Below are positions 15,297 through 22,515 of a stretch of 25,770 nucleotides of DNA, in pieces. Source of the DNA: SZUA-430 sp031413635 (GTDB lineage: Bacteria > Pseudomonadota > Alphaproteobacteria > Micropepsales > Micropepsaceae); contig JANOFM010000096.1 of assembly GCA_031413635.1 (NCBI GenBank), positions 1 through 25,770 of the forward strand, read 5' to 3'. Within the stretch, counting starts at the first letter, position 1. Every line of letters begins with the position of its first letter. The notes beneath the pieces were generated by a model that was not told the DNA's origin, searched no databases, and saw only the letters and a program-made list of their open reading frames with translations. A program made the translations under genes and the position numbers.

Positions 15297-15626
15297 TCAC
15301 GATCCGGGATCGGCGCCCGGCGCCTTGGCCTTTGTGACATCTTTGTGAAGATTTTCGGCGTCGGCACGAACCTCATTCAGGATGCGGGCGAACGCATTCG
15401 ATCGTTCGGCGAGGCGATCGAAATCCAGTACAGCGCCCAGCTCGTGCGTCACATTTTTTGAAGCACGGTCGCGATGAAGTTCGGCGGCCAGCAGATCGGC
15501 GCCGCCGGCCAAACCCGACACAAGCCGAATGACGGGCGTGGCGGTCGAATAGTGGGCGGCGAGTTCGTAGCGCGCGACTGCGACGTTCAAGACGAGACCG
15601 GGGTTGGGCGGTGCGTGCTCGTTCAT
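15297..15626 (-). CDS. Small hypothetical protein, 109 aa
   Basis: Not recognised. It starts at ATG 15626-15624 inside the stop of the 53-aa membrane protein gene (ATGA), so the two are coupled. The protein has a weakly hydrophobic middle (PVIRLVSGLAGGADLLAAEL, about 31-50), too polar for a clear membrane helix, then a charged helical part rich in Asp, Glu and Arg (about 65-100). It ends at TGA 15299-15297, but coding-like sequence continues in frame to arsC. A longer upstream start (15818) would run over the 53-aa gene in another frame and is unlikely. Its place before arsC–aqpS suggests co-transcription; a role in arsenic handling is unsupported. Confidence 0.6.
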   Translation of the reverse strand: MNEHAPPNPGLVLNVAVARYELAAHYSTATPVIRLVSGLAGGADLLAAELHRDRASKNVTHELGAVLDFDRLAERSNAFARILNEVRADAENLHKDVTKAKAPGADPGS

Positions 15627-15784
15627 TGCCCGGGCGGGTTCGCGGTCATCGAGCCTTCGACGACGATGTGGCCTTCGAGGTTTAGCGGCACTGTGTTCTG
15701 AAACGTCCGGTAGATGTGCGCGAGCCCGAGCAGCAGCGCGGCCACGGCTGCCATCATGACCAGGTGTTGGATGCGGTCGTGCAT
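15623..15784 (-). CDS. 53-aa single-pass membrane protein
   Basis: Start ATG 15784-15782, stop TGA 15625-15623. The protein begins MHDRIQHL, has one hydrophobic helix (VMMAAVAALLLGLAHIY, about 9-25) and a short polar tail (NLEGHIVVEGSMTANPPGQ). Evidence for coding is the clean helix, GC3-rich codons and the ATGA overlap with the next gene. No strong SD is visible upstream. By charge (Arg4 before, Arg26 after the helix) the topology is ambiguous. Function unknown; it may be a partner of the 109-aa protein. Confidence 0.62.
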   Translation of the reverse strand: MHDRIQHLVMMAAVAALLLGLAHIYRTFQNTVPLNLEGHIVVEGSMTANPPGQ

Positions 15785-15875
15785 CGTCAGTTACCGCGTC
15801 TCGGCATCGAGCCGCCACACCGCGCCGATGCGACGCCCGCGGAAACGGCCGAGCGATGGTTGGGTGGGTGAAGTC

Positions 15876-16484
15876 TCACATCCGTTCGCCCGTTTGATGA
15901 CGCAGTGCCCGGTCGGCCTGGGCCGCGTACCAGGTTTCGCGGAGGAGCCGGAAATGATGAAGTTCGAGCAACCCCTCGCCGGCCGCCGCGGGCTTGCGGC
16001 TCGTGTGTTCGTGAACCCAGCCGTTCCTCATCAACGTCGCGATCATTTCCGTATTGTAGGACAGTACCGTACAGCGCCCGGCAAGCATTCCCAATTCGCC
16101 GAACATGAAGCTGTGCATCGCATGACGCGTTTCGTGCCGTGCGCCCCTGCCGCGCGCGTCCGCTTCCCCGACGAGTACGTTGACGAGATACTCCTTGTGG
16201 AGGGGATCGACGTATACCGTGCGGATGCCGACGATGCGTCCCGTGCTTTTCTCGAAAATGCCCAGGATGTGACTTTCTATACGATCGAAGGAGGCAATGT
16301 AGTCGCGGACCTGATCGATCGTCAGGCGATGCGGCTTTGCGTTGAGCATGCGTTGGGCGATGGGATCGGCCAGCCAATCGCACCAACCGTCCGTGGCGTC
16401 ATCCGGTTCGAGCGAGCGCACGACGTAGTTGTGTGTTTCGACGAGCATTGCGCGGGGGACGGCGGCGGGAGCGGGGGCTGTCAT
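15876..16484 (-). CDS. GNAT family N-acetyltransferase (RimJ/RimL-like)
   Basis: 202 aa. The core resembles acetyl-CoA-dependent N-acetyltransferases: YVVRSLEPDDATDGWCDWLAD at the N-terminus (beta1-alpha1), LGIFEKSTGRIVGIRTVYVD (beta2-3), LVNVLVGEADARGRGARHET, which carries the R-G-R-G-A pyrophosphate-binding loop, and a C-terminal CTVLSYNTEMIATLMRNGWV helix-strand unit like the usual N..M...(R)NGF. The acceptor is unknown. Start ATG 16484; an internal ATG at 16448 (MLVETHNYVVRSL) also fits the family, and neither has a clear SD. It stands 92 nt upstream of the 53-aa gene on the same strand and is divergent from the EF-hand lipoprotein gene. Confidence 0.82.
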   Translation of the reverse strand: MTAPAPAAVPRAMLVETHNYVVRSLEPDDATDGWCDWLADPIAQRMLNAKPHRLTIDQVRDYIASFDRIESHILGIFEKSTGRIVGIRTVYVDPLHKEYLVNVLVGEADARGRGARHETRHAMHSFMFGELGMLAGRCTVLSYNTEMIATLMRNGWVHEHTSRKPAAAGEGLLELHHFRLLRETWYAAQADRALRHQTGERM

Positions 16485-16611
16485 CGGTGGCGGTTCGGAT
16501 GGTTGGGCGCGCGATGATACCCCTTTGATGCCGGTTCGAACAATTTAGGCTTTGGGCTTGGCTGGGGATACTGGCTATGGTGCGGCGAGATCAATTCGCG
16601 GGGCGCCATCG

Positions 16612-17148
16612 ATGAGCCGTGTCAAGATAGTTTGCGCCGTGCTGGCGGGTCTTTCAGTTTTGCAGGCCTGCAGCCTCAATCCGTTCGGCAAGGCCGAGAC
16701 CGGCCCGAGTTACGGGATGACGCCGGCGGCCGCAGGGTCTTCCGACGCGCCCAAGCGGGTGCGCGAATCCGCGGCACTGAAGCGTTTCGACGGCGATGCA
16801 AGCGGCAGCGTGACGCGCGGCGAGCTCGAGACGACGCTGACGGCGGATTTCAAGAAGGAAGATCTGAATAGCGACGATCAGCTCGACACCGCCGAGACGC
16901 GGGCGCTGAACGAGCGGCTGCGGCAGCAGGCCAACATGTCGCCGGTGTTCGATTGGAACGCCGATGGGCGGCTCGTCTATACCGAGTACGCAACACAGTG
17001 GCGCACCTTGTTCGACCGCGCCGATCGCGACCGCGATGGCATCGTCGATGCGGACGAGCTGGAAGGCAGTGTGCGCGAGCGCACGCCGCGGCCTTTGCCG
17101 GATCCGACCTTCAGCGGCAAGGACGGGCGGCCGCCAGGATCGCCGTAA
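16612..17148 (+). CDS. Lipoprotein with four EF-hand calcium-binding loops
   Basis: 178 aa. The signal peptide (MSRVKIVCAVLAGLSVLQAC) ends in a lipobox with Cys20, so the mature protein is probably lipid-anchored in the envelope. Four 12-residue EF loops are visible: 60-71 (DGDASGSVTRGE), 84-95 (DLNSDDQLDTAE), 114-125 (DWNADGRLVYTE) and 138-149 (DRDRDGIVDADE). All have acidic or polar residues at 1, 3 and 5 and Glu at 12; loop 2 has Asp instead of Gly at position 6. They pair as 1-2 and 3-4 as in calmodulin-like domains, so Ca2+ binding is likely. ATG 16612 was chosen because it starts the lipoprotein signal; a longer open frame to 16552 lacks sense. Its stop shares one base with the amidase start (TAATG, 17146-17150). 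Confidence 0.86.
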   Translation: MSRVKIVCAVLAGLSVLQACSLNPFGKAETGPSYGMTPAAAGSSDAPKRVRESAALKRFDGDASGSVTRGELETTLTADFKKEDLNSDDQLDTAETRALNERLRQQANMSPVFDWNADGRLVYTEYATQWRTLFDRADRDRDGIVDADELEGSVRERTPRPLPDPTFSGKDGRPPGSP

Positions 17149-18479
17149 TGCGGGGCCGCACGATCGCGGCACTCGCCGGCGATCTGGCGGCGGGCAAGAC
17201 GACCAGCCGGGCTTTGGTCGAGACGGCGCTCGCGTCGATCGCGCGCGACGGCGCAGCGTTTACGCGCGTCAACGCCGAGCGTGCACGAGCGGACGCCGAT
17301 GCGTCGGACCGGCTGCGGGCGCAGGGCATGGTTCCGTCCTTGCTCGCGGGGCTCGCGGTTTCGGCCAAAGATCTGTTCGATGTCGCGGGCAAGCCGACGT
17401 CCGCCGGTTCGGCGATCCTGCGCGAGGCACCGCCGGCCGTGCGCGATGCGCCGGCGATCGCGCGATTGCGCAAGGCGGGCGCCGTGATCCTCGGGCGCAC
17501 GCATATGAGCGAGTTCGCGTTTACCGGGCTCGGCGTCAATCCGCATTTTCCGGTCTGTGCCAATCCGCATGACGCATCGCGCGTGCCGGGCGGGTCGAGT
17601 TCGGGTGCCGCCGTGTCGGTTGCGCGCGGGCAAGCGGCGATGGGGCTCGGCACCGATACCGGCGGTTCGCTTCGTATTCCGGCGGCGTTTTGCGGGTTGG
17701 TCGGGTTTAAGCCGACGCAGAGGCGTGTTTCGCGCGAGGGCGTGTTTCCTTTGTCGGCAACGCTCGACAGCGTTGGGCCGATTGCGAATTCGGTGGCATG
17801 CTGCCGGGTGAGCGATGCGGTTTTGTCGGATTTGCCGATCGATGAGCATGCACCGCTACGTCTTGCGGGTTTGCGTTTCGGCGTACCGGCGGATTTCGTT
17901 TTGGACGATGTCGATAGCGTCGTCGGCGCCGCATTCGAGCGCGCGCTTTCGGCGTTGAGTTCGGCCGGCGCGACGGTCGAGCGGGTGCGGTTTCCGGAGT
18001 TCGCGCGTATTCCCGAGATAACGGCGCGGGGGACGATTGCAAACGCCGAGTCGTTCGCGTTCCACAATCGCTTGGGTTTGCTCGAACAGCGCGAGCGTTA
18101 CGACCCGAACGTGCTGGCGCGCATCGAGATCGGCGAGCGCATGACGGCCGGCGACCTTATCGATCTCAAGCACGCGCGCGCCGCGTTGATCCGAGAAACG
18201 GATGGGCGAAGTGCCGGATACGACGCGTTGCTGATGCCGGCTGTAGCGTGCGTCGCGCCGCGATTTGCGGACGTGGTCGAGCCGGCCGCGTTCGCGCGCG
18301 CCAACGGGTTGGCGTTGCGCAATTCGAGTTTGATCAATTTTCTCGACCGCTGCGCGCTCAGCGTTCCGATGCAGCGCGACGGCGAGTTGCCGTCGGGCCT
18401 GATGATCGTGGGTGAAACGATGGGCGATGCGAAGTTGTGTGCGGTTGGCGAGGCGGTGGAGACAGTTCTTGGAGGCTGA
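17148..18479 (+). CDS. Amidase signature family hydrolase
   Basis: 443 aa, cytosolic by lack of a signal. The Ser-cisSer-Lys triad of the amidase signature family is present: Lys74 (VSAKDLFD), the GGSSSGAAVSVA glycine/serine box (Ser150-152) and nucleophile Ser174 in TDTGGSLRIPAAFCG. Other family blocks are RLRKAGAVILGRTHMSEFAF and GLVGFKPTQRRVSR. These enzymes hydrolyse amides; the group includes GatA, but no gatB or gatC is nearby and the sequence is shorter than GatA (about 480-490 aa), so a free-standing amidase of unknown substrate is more likely. Start ATG 17148 overlaps the stop of the EF-hand gene by one base, so translation is coupled. The C-terminus abuts a palindromic repeat. Confidence 0.9.
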   Translation: MRGRTIAALAGDLAAGKTTSRALVETALASIARDGAAFTRVNAERARADADASDRLRAQGMVPSLLAGLAVSAKDLFDVAGKPTSAGSAILREAPPAVRDAPAIARLRKAGAVILGRTHMSEFAFTGLGVNPHFPVCANPHDASRVPGGSSSGAAVSVARGQAAMGLGTDTGGSLRIPAAFCGLVGFKPTQRRVSREGVFPLSATLDSVGPIANSVACCRVSDAVLSDLPIDEHAPLRLAGLRFGVPADFVLDDVDSVVGAAFERALSALSSAGATVERVRFPEFARIPEITARGTIANAESFAFHNRLGLLEQRERYDPNVLARIEIGERMTAGDLIDLKHARAALIRETDGRSAGYDALLMPAVACVAPRFADVVEPAAFARANGLALRNSSLINFLDRCALSVPMQRDGELPSGLMIVGETMGDAKLCAVGEAVETVLGG

Positions 18480-18517
18480 AGTTCTGGGCCGCGCTGCCGA
18501 GGCAAGGAACTATCTCA

Positions 18518-18586
18518 CGCGGAGCCGCGGCGTACGCGGAGAAGATTGAATTGCTCTTTTTTTTCCGCGTACGCCGCGGCTCCGCG
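18518..18586. repeat. Perfect 23-bp inverted repeat (REP/MITE-like), possible bidirectional terminator
   Basis: The left arm (18518-18540) and right arm (18564-18586) are exact reverse complements, separated by 23 nt. Eight Ts (18557-18564) run into the right arm. Each arm contains nested GC palindromes (CCGCGG, GTAC). The element sits between the convergent amidase and 201-aa genes. Arms built from GCGGAG/ACGCGGA units resemble dispersed intergenic palindromes of many bacteria. As RNA it would form a very stable hairpin, but the T-run is in the loop, not after the stem. Confidence 0.85.
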
Positions 18587-18599
18587 CGGAATCCACTTT

Positions 18600-19205
18600 T
18601 TACGCCGCAATTGCAGCGTCGCTCGCTTTGCCGATCGCGATGCCGGTGCCGAACGAGACCGTCAGCGGCAAGTTCACCGCTTTCGTCGGGCGAGAGAAGA
18701 GCGTGGCGCCTTCGCATTTGATCGTACCGGTGCCGAAGATCTTGCCCAGGCGGGCGCCCATGATGCGGGCATCTTGGACGCGCAGCACCGCGGCTTCCAG
18801 CGTTAAGCCCACGATGACTTCGAATTCGATTTCGGGGCCGACGGGCGAATGGTCGAGCATGATTTGCAGGCGCGGGCGGTGGCTCGATTTGACGTCGTGC
18901 TTGGCGATGGTGTGGTCGATGATCTGAGCAGCGGGGAATTTGGCGCGGTCGGCGTATTGCAGCAATTCGAGGCGCGTGTTCCAGGCGGCGGCCAGAATGT
19001 CGACGACGCGCACGTCGAGGGCCGCCTGCAACGCTTCGGTGGCGCTTTGCATCGCATGGTTTTGCAGCAGCAACGGGGCGGCCGTCAGCAGCGCTTGCAC
19101 GCCGCGCATCGCGCCGGTGGCGCCGAGCGCTTGCAAGCCGTCTTTGCGCACAGCCGCGTTTTCGAAATCGAAGAACTGAACGAGGGTGGCCGATTGCGCG
19201 TTCAT
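18600..19205 (-). CDS. Hypothetical protein, 201 aa
   Basis: Not recognised. No signal peptide or membrane helix. The N-terminal half is helical and Ala-rich (about 20-90), with repeats of ALQA-type segments (e.g. AMQSATEALQAALDVRVVDI). The C-terminal half appears beta-rich with alternating hydrophobics (RLQIMLDHSPVGPEIEFEVI and VNLPLTVSFGTGIAIGKASD). Its ATG (19205-19203) overlaps the stop of the PAN-like gene (ATGA), so it is the second gene of a coupled pair and may act with that membrane protein. It ends at TAA 18602-18600 just after the palindromic repeat. Confidence 0.7.
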   Translation of the reverse strand: MNAQSATLVQFFDFENAAVRKDGLQALGATGAMRGVQALLTAAPLLLQNHAMQSATEALQAALDVRVVDILAAAWNTRLELLQYADRAKFPAAQIIDHTIAKHDVKSSHRPRLQIMLDHSPVGPEIEFEVIVGLTLEAAVLRVQDARIMGARLGKIFGTGTIKCEGATLFSRPTKAVNLPLTVSFGTGIAIGKASDAAIAA

Positions 19206-20128
19206 GGCTGTTCTCCGGCTGGGACGAGGTCGATGCGGGTGCCGGCGGCACCGAGGGCCGCGCTTTGGCGGATAACGAAGCGCAGGCCGATGTCGGGAGC
19301 ACGGGGATTTTCGATGCCGATCGTGTGGCGGTCGAGGCCGTTCGAGACGAGGCGCGTCGAGAGGCGCGTCAGAATGCGCTTGCGATGGGAATGCCAGTAG
19401 ACGCCGGCGCCGCCGAACATGAAGGCGACGGTGCCGAGCGCGAGCCAGATGGGCAGCGGTTTGCGTTCGCGCATGACGGGCGCGGGTTGAGCGATCTCGG
19501 GTGTCGGCGCTTCAGCGACAACCGGCGGCGGAATGGTGATGTCGCGCGGCGGCGCGGTTGGCTCCGCGCGCCGCGGCAGCGGGACATACTCGGCCACGAT
19601 CGGCGGCAGGCGCGGCGGCGGCGGCGCGACTTCGCGCGGCGGCTCTGGCAGGCGTGTCGCGCGTTCGCCGGGCTCGGCGACCGGTTGCATGACGCCGAAG
19701 GACTCGGTTTCGATCCGGCGCTTCAAGTGGCAAACGCCGACGGGTTGATTGGGGTTGGGCCGACTATAGGAAACGTCGCGGCACTCGGCGCTGGCGCGGC
19801 ACGCAGCGTGGCACTGCGCGATTTCGGCGGCTTCGTCGTAACCTCGATCGCTCGAGCCCAGACCCAGAAAATCGAGCGGCAGCGTGTTGATGACCATGCC
19901 CAACAAACCTGCGTCGACCTTGGTGTCGCCGATCTCGACGAGTTTGTAATCCTTGTCGTCGCCTTCCGGTTTGACGGCGAGGATCAGAAAATCGGCGAGC
20001 AGGCCTGCTTCCTGCGCGTTCAATCCACCTCCGCCGCCGCACGCGGCGCGAACGACGGGTGAGACGACGACGCCAACGAACGCGGCGATGCCGATGATGG
20101 GCAAATACCAGAGGCGCTTGGCGGCCAT
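19202..20128 (-). CDS. Membrane protein with PAN/apple-like Cys cluster and proline-rich linker
   Basis: 308 aa. An N-terminal hydrophobic segment (about 8-28, ending VRAACGGGGG) is a signal peptide or anchor. A small Cys-rich unit at about 100-140 (EIAQCHAACRASAECRDVSY, then CHLKRR; Cys106, 110, 116 and 133) fits a short PAN/apple domain, which binds proteins or carbohydrates outside the cytoplasm. A long Pro-rich stretch (about 160-225) follows, then a membrane helix (about 226-245) and a basic C-terminal tail. So the Cys unit and linker probably lie in the periplasm and the tail in the cytoplasm. Start ATG 20128 with GGGGGGAAG 9 nt upstream. Its stop overlaps the start of the 201-aa gene. 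The PAN call rests on Cys spacing only. Confidence 0.68.
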   Translation of the reverse strand: MAAKRLWYLPIIGIAAFVGVVVSPVVRAACGGGGGLNAQEAGLLADFLILAVKPEGDDKDYKLVEIGDTKVDAGLLGMVINTLPLDFLGLGSSDRGYDEAAEIAQCHAACRASAECRDVSYSRPNPNQPVGVCHLKRRIETESFGVMQPVAEPGERATRLPEPPREVAPPPPRLPPIVAEYVPLPRRAEPTAPPRDITIPPPVVAEAPTPEIAQPAPVMRERKPLPIWLALGTVAFMFGGAGVYWHSHRKRILTRLSTRLVSNGLDRHTIGIENPRAPDIGLRFVIRQSAALGAAGTRIDLVPAGEQP

Positions 20129-20191
20129 GGACGCACGCTTCCCCCCGAATCAGTCTGTCGCCAAGGCTAGAGCGGGCGTGGGTCTCAGGTC

Positions 20192-20221
20192 AAAAAAGCG
20201 CCACCGCCACGTTCAGGCGTG
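20192..20221 (-). terminator. Possible intrinsic terminator after the dienelactone hydrolase gene
   Basis: On the minus strand, CACGCC (20221-20216) can pair imperfectly with GGCGGTG (20208-20202), followed by GCGC and T6 (20197-20192). The stem overlaps the stop codon of the gene and has one bulge. Confidence 0.3.
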
Positions 20222-20881
20222 AAGTTTTTCCGCGAAGAATTTGGTCGTGCGGGACCAGGCGAGCTCGTGGGCGGCTTTGTCGAAGCTTGCGCGTTCGTCG
20301 CAGGAAAAGCCGTGATCGGCGTCGTAGACGTAGACGGGGATGTTCGGCTGCGCCCTTTTTATTGCGTCGACCTTGTCCAGCGGGATGTGCGCGTCCTTCG
20401 AGCCGAAATGCATAATGACGGGGCAGTGCGGCTTTTCGCTCGCGAAGGCGTCGATGCCGCCGCCGTAGTAGCAGACCGAGGCGTCGAATTTCAGGCGCGT
20501 GGCGGAGAGCCAAGCTGCCGTGCCGCCCATGCAATAGCCGACGACGCCGGTTTTGCCTGCGGTGGCGACGGCGGCGCGAGCGGCTTCGATGTCGAGGAGG
20601 GCGTTGGGCATGTCGATCTTGGGATAGATCGCAAACGCTTTCGTCATATCGTCGGGGCCGTAGCCGACGTCGAAGTCGCGCTCATAACGGTCGAACATCG
20701 CGGGCGCGATCGCGAGGTAGCCCTCGCGCGCGAAGCGTTCGGCGACGTCGCGGATGTGGTGGTTGACGCCGAAAATTTCCTGGACGACGACGATTGCGCC
20801 CTTGGGTTTGCCTGCAGGTGCCGCGCGCCAAGCCTTGAGTGCGTGTCCGTCGGAGGCTTTCAGTTGGGTCCATTCGGCCAT
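20213..20881 (-). CDS. Dienelactone hydrolase family protein
   Basis: 222-aa alpha/beta hydrolase. The Cys-His-Asp triad of dienelactone hydrolases is complete: Cys117 in GYCMGG, Asp163 in GSKDAHIP and His190 in DADHGF, with the helper Glu35 in VVQEIFGVN. Length is close to the usual ~230 aa. Family members hydrolyse dienelactone in chlorocatechol breakdown, but most genomic copies act on unknown esters or lactones, and no catechol-pathway genes are near. Start ATG 20881 with GAGGGA about 9 nt upstream. No signal peptide. The S41 peptidase gene ends 61 nt upstream on the same strand. Confidence 0.92.
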   Translation of the reverse strand: MAEWTQLKASDGHALKAWRAAPAGKPKGAIVVVQEIFGVNHHIRDVAERFAREGYLAIAPAMFDRYERDFDVGYGPDDMTKAFAIYPKIDMPNALLDIEAARAAVATAGKTGVVGYCMGGTAAWLSATRLKFDASVCYYGGGIDAFASEKPHCPVIMHFGSKDAHIPLDKVDAIKRAQPNIPVYVYDADHGFSCDERASFDKAAHELAWSRTTKFFAEKLHA

Positions 20882-20942
20882 GGTGTTGTGTCCCTCGGGT
20901 GAATTGCGAAGGGCGGATCAAACCGCCCATCGCGCGCCCGCG

Positions 20943-22415
20943 TCAAGCGCGCGCAAGTAGACCGACGGCGGTTTCCAACACGCGGTCGCGCCCGGCGGCG
21001 ATGTCGTCGACCGTCGGCGTCACCAGAATGTCGGGCGTGAGGCCTGCATCCGGTTTGGGCGCGGTCGAGAAGCGGCCGATCAGCGGCAGGTCGACTTCCA
21101 ATCCCGACGCGGGCAGGCGCAGGAAGAAAAACGCGCCGCCGTTGATGCCACGCTGATTGCCGCCCGTCGGTGCGCCTATCAGTCGACCCAAGCGATTGGT
21201 CTGGATGCATTGCGCGAACTGAAACGTGGCGGAACTGTTTTGCGCGCTGGTCAGAACCACCACTTCACCCCGGAAGCGCGGACCTTTGGCTCGGATCAGC
21301 TGCCCGTCTTCGCCGCCGGCTTCGGGTTCGAGGCGGTAGAAGCCGTTGCCGAGGTCGGTTGCGCCCTCGCCTAGCGTCTTGAACGAATCGTCCCAGGTGT
21401 CGAGATAGCGATCGAGGTCGGCCGGTGTGCGGCGGTAACGCACGCGCCGTTCATAGGATTCGAACGGCATGTCCTTGTCGATCAAACGGGCGGTGATTTC
21501 GTTGCCGCAATCGTTGCCGCCTTCGTTCGCGCGCAGATCGACGATCAGGCCGCGCGTGTTTCGTTTCGCAAAGTCGGCAAAGGCGTCGTCGAGGAAGGCC
21601 TGCCAATTCCACTTGCTGTTGTAGACGGCCCAATTCGGCATCGTCAGCAACGCCGTGCGGGCCCGCGGATAGGTCAGCGTCCACAGCGGGCGCGCGTTGT
21701 CGCTGCTTTCGGGCGGCATGGCGGCGCGGCGTTCGGCGAGGTCGAGCGCCTTTGCTTCGATCGTTTGCGCGGCGGCGGATCCGGGCGCGCGCACGCTCAA
21801 TCTAAATGCGCCGTTGCGTGGCGGGAAAAGCAGACCGAAGAAGATGTCGAAGGTTTCGAAGCGATCGATGCCGGAGACTTCAAGCAGCGCCCGACGCTTG
21901 GCGTCGTTGCCGCCGTCGGCGCGAACGTAGAGCATCAGCTCGCGCAGGATTTTGGCCGGCGCGCGGCCGTCGATTTCCAGAATCTCGCTGCCGGGTTTGA
22001 GGCGCGCATCGTTCGATTGATTGCGTGTGACGATCATGCGCTCGCCGGCCCACGAGAAATAGAACGGCAGTCTGTTGCGGCCCGAGAAAAGCTCAGCCAC
22101 TACTTTGTCCGATTGATTGTAAAAGTTCGCGTAGGAATGGCCGCAGCGGATCGAGGCGAGGAAGCGCGAGAGCGCGAGATAGGCTTGCGCGCGTGCCGGG
22201 CCTTGGGCGAATTCGCTTTCAAGCGCGTCGAAGCGCGCCGCAATTTCCGCGGGCGAAGCATAGCGATAGAGGCCGGGGTGGAGAAGAGCGTAAGCGCGGC
22301 GTAGGATGGCGATGTCGCTCTTTAGCGCGGGGCCGTTGATATCGGCGCCCCATGCCGGACGCCCGGCGAGGGCCAAAGCCGCGGCGCCGACCATTGCTTC
22401 GCGACGATCGAACAT
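20943..22415 (-). CDS. S41-family peptidase-like protein, exported, catalytic Lys replaced
   Basis: 490 aa with an N-terminal export signal containing twin Arg (MFDRREAMVGAAALALAG, then PAWGA), possibly Tat-type. It has helical N-terminal and PDZ-like parts (LKPGSEILEIDGRAP) and an S41 core (RGLIVDLRANEGGNDCGNEI, VVVLTSAQNSSATFQFAQC, LIGAPTGGNQRG). Ser395 fits the S41 nucleophile. Twenty-five residues later, where CtpA-type enzymes have Lys, there is Asn420. A His at 93 (RCGHSYANF) is a candidate general base, as in tricorn-type S41 enzymes. So it may use Ser-His chemistry or have lost activity. I chose ATG 22415 over the GTG at 22418; AGGGGGA lies about 7 nt upstream of it. It is downstream of the OPT gene by 100 nt on the same strand; a link in peptide turnover is inference. 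Confidence 0.82.
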   Translation of the reverse strand: MFDRREAMVGAAALALAGRPAWGADINGPALKSDIAILRRAYALLHPGLYRYASPAEIAARFDALESEFAQGPARAQAYLALSRFLASIRCGHSYANFYNQSDKVVAELFSGRNRLPFYFSWAGERMIVTRNQSNDARLKPGSEILEIDGRAPAKILRELMLYVRADGGNDAKRRALLEVSGIDRFETFDIFFGLLFPPRNGAFRLSVRAPGSAAAQTIEAKALDLAERRAAMPPESSDNARPLWTLTYPRARTALLTMPNWAVYNSKWNWQAFLDDAFADFAKRNTRGLIVDLRANEGGNDCGNEITARLIDKDMPFESYERRVRYRRTPADLDRYLDTWDDSFKTLGEGATDLGNGFYRLEPEAGGEDGQLIRAKGPRFRGEVVVLTSAQNSSATFQFAQCIQTNRLGRLIGAPTGGNQRGINGGAFFFLRLPASGLEVDLPLIGRFSTAPKPDAGLTPDILVTPTVDDIAAGRDRVLETAVGLLARA

Positions 22416-22515
22416 CACGTATTCCCCCTAGAATGCTATTGATACTACGACCCGGGGCGGGGGTCGGACCACTCGCTTGCGTTGGAATGTAGTGTTGCGC
22501 GAGCGTTTGCCATTC

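Noticed and set aside
14824..15300. N-terminal extension of the aquaporin frame to 15300
   Set aside because: It runs through arsC in another frame and is Arg/His-rich; the true start at 14823 overlaps the arsC stop.
17148..18479. GatA subunit of the aminoacyl-tRNA amidotransferase
   Set aside because: No gatB or gatC nearby and the protein is shorter than GatA; a generic amidase fits better.
18481..18600. Protein-coding reading of the palindrome region
   Set aside because: Frames through it give low-complexity Ala/Arg sequence typical of translated repeat elements.
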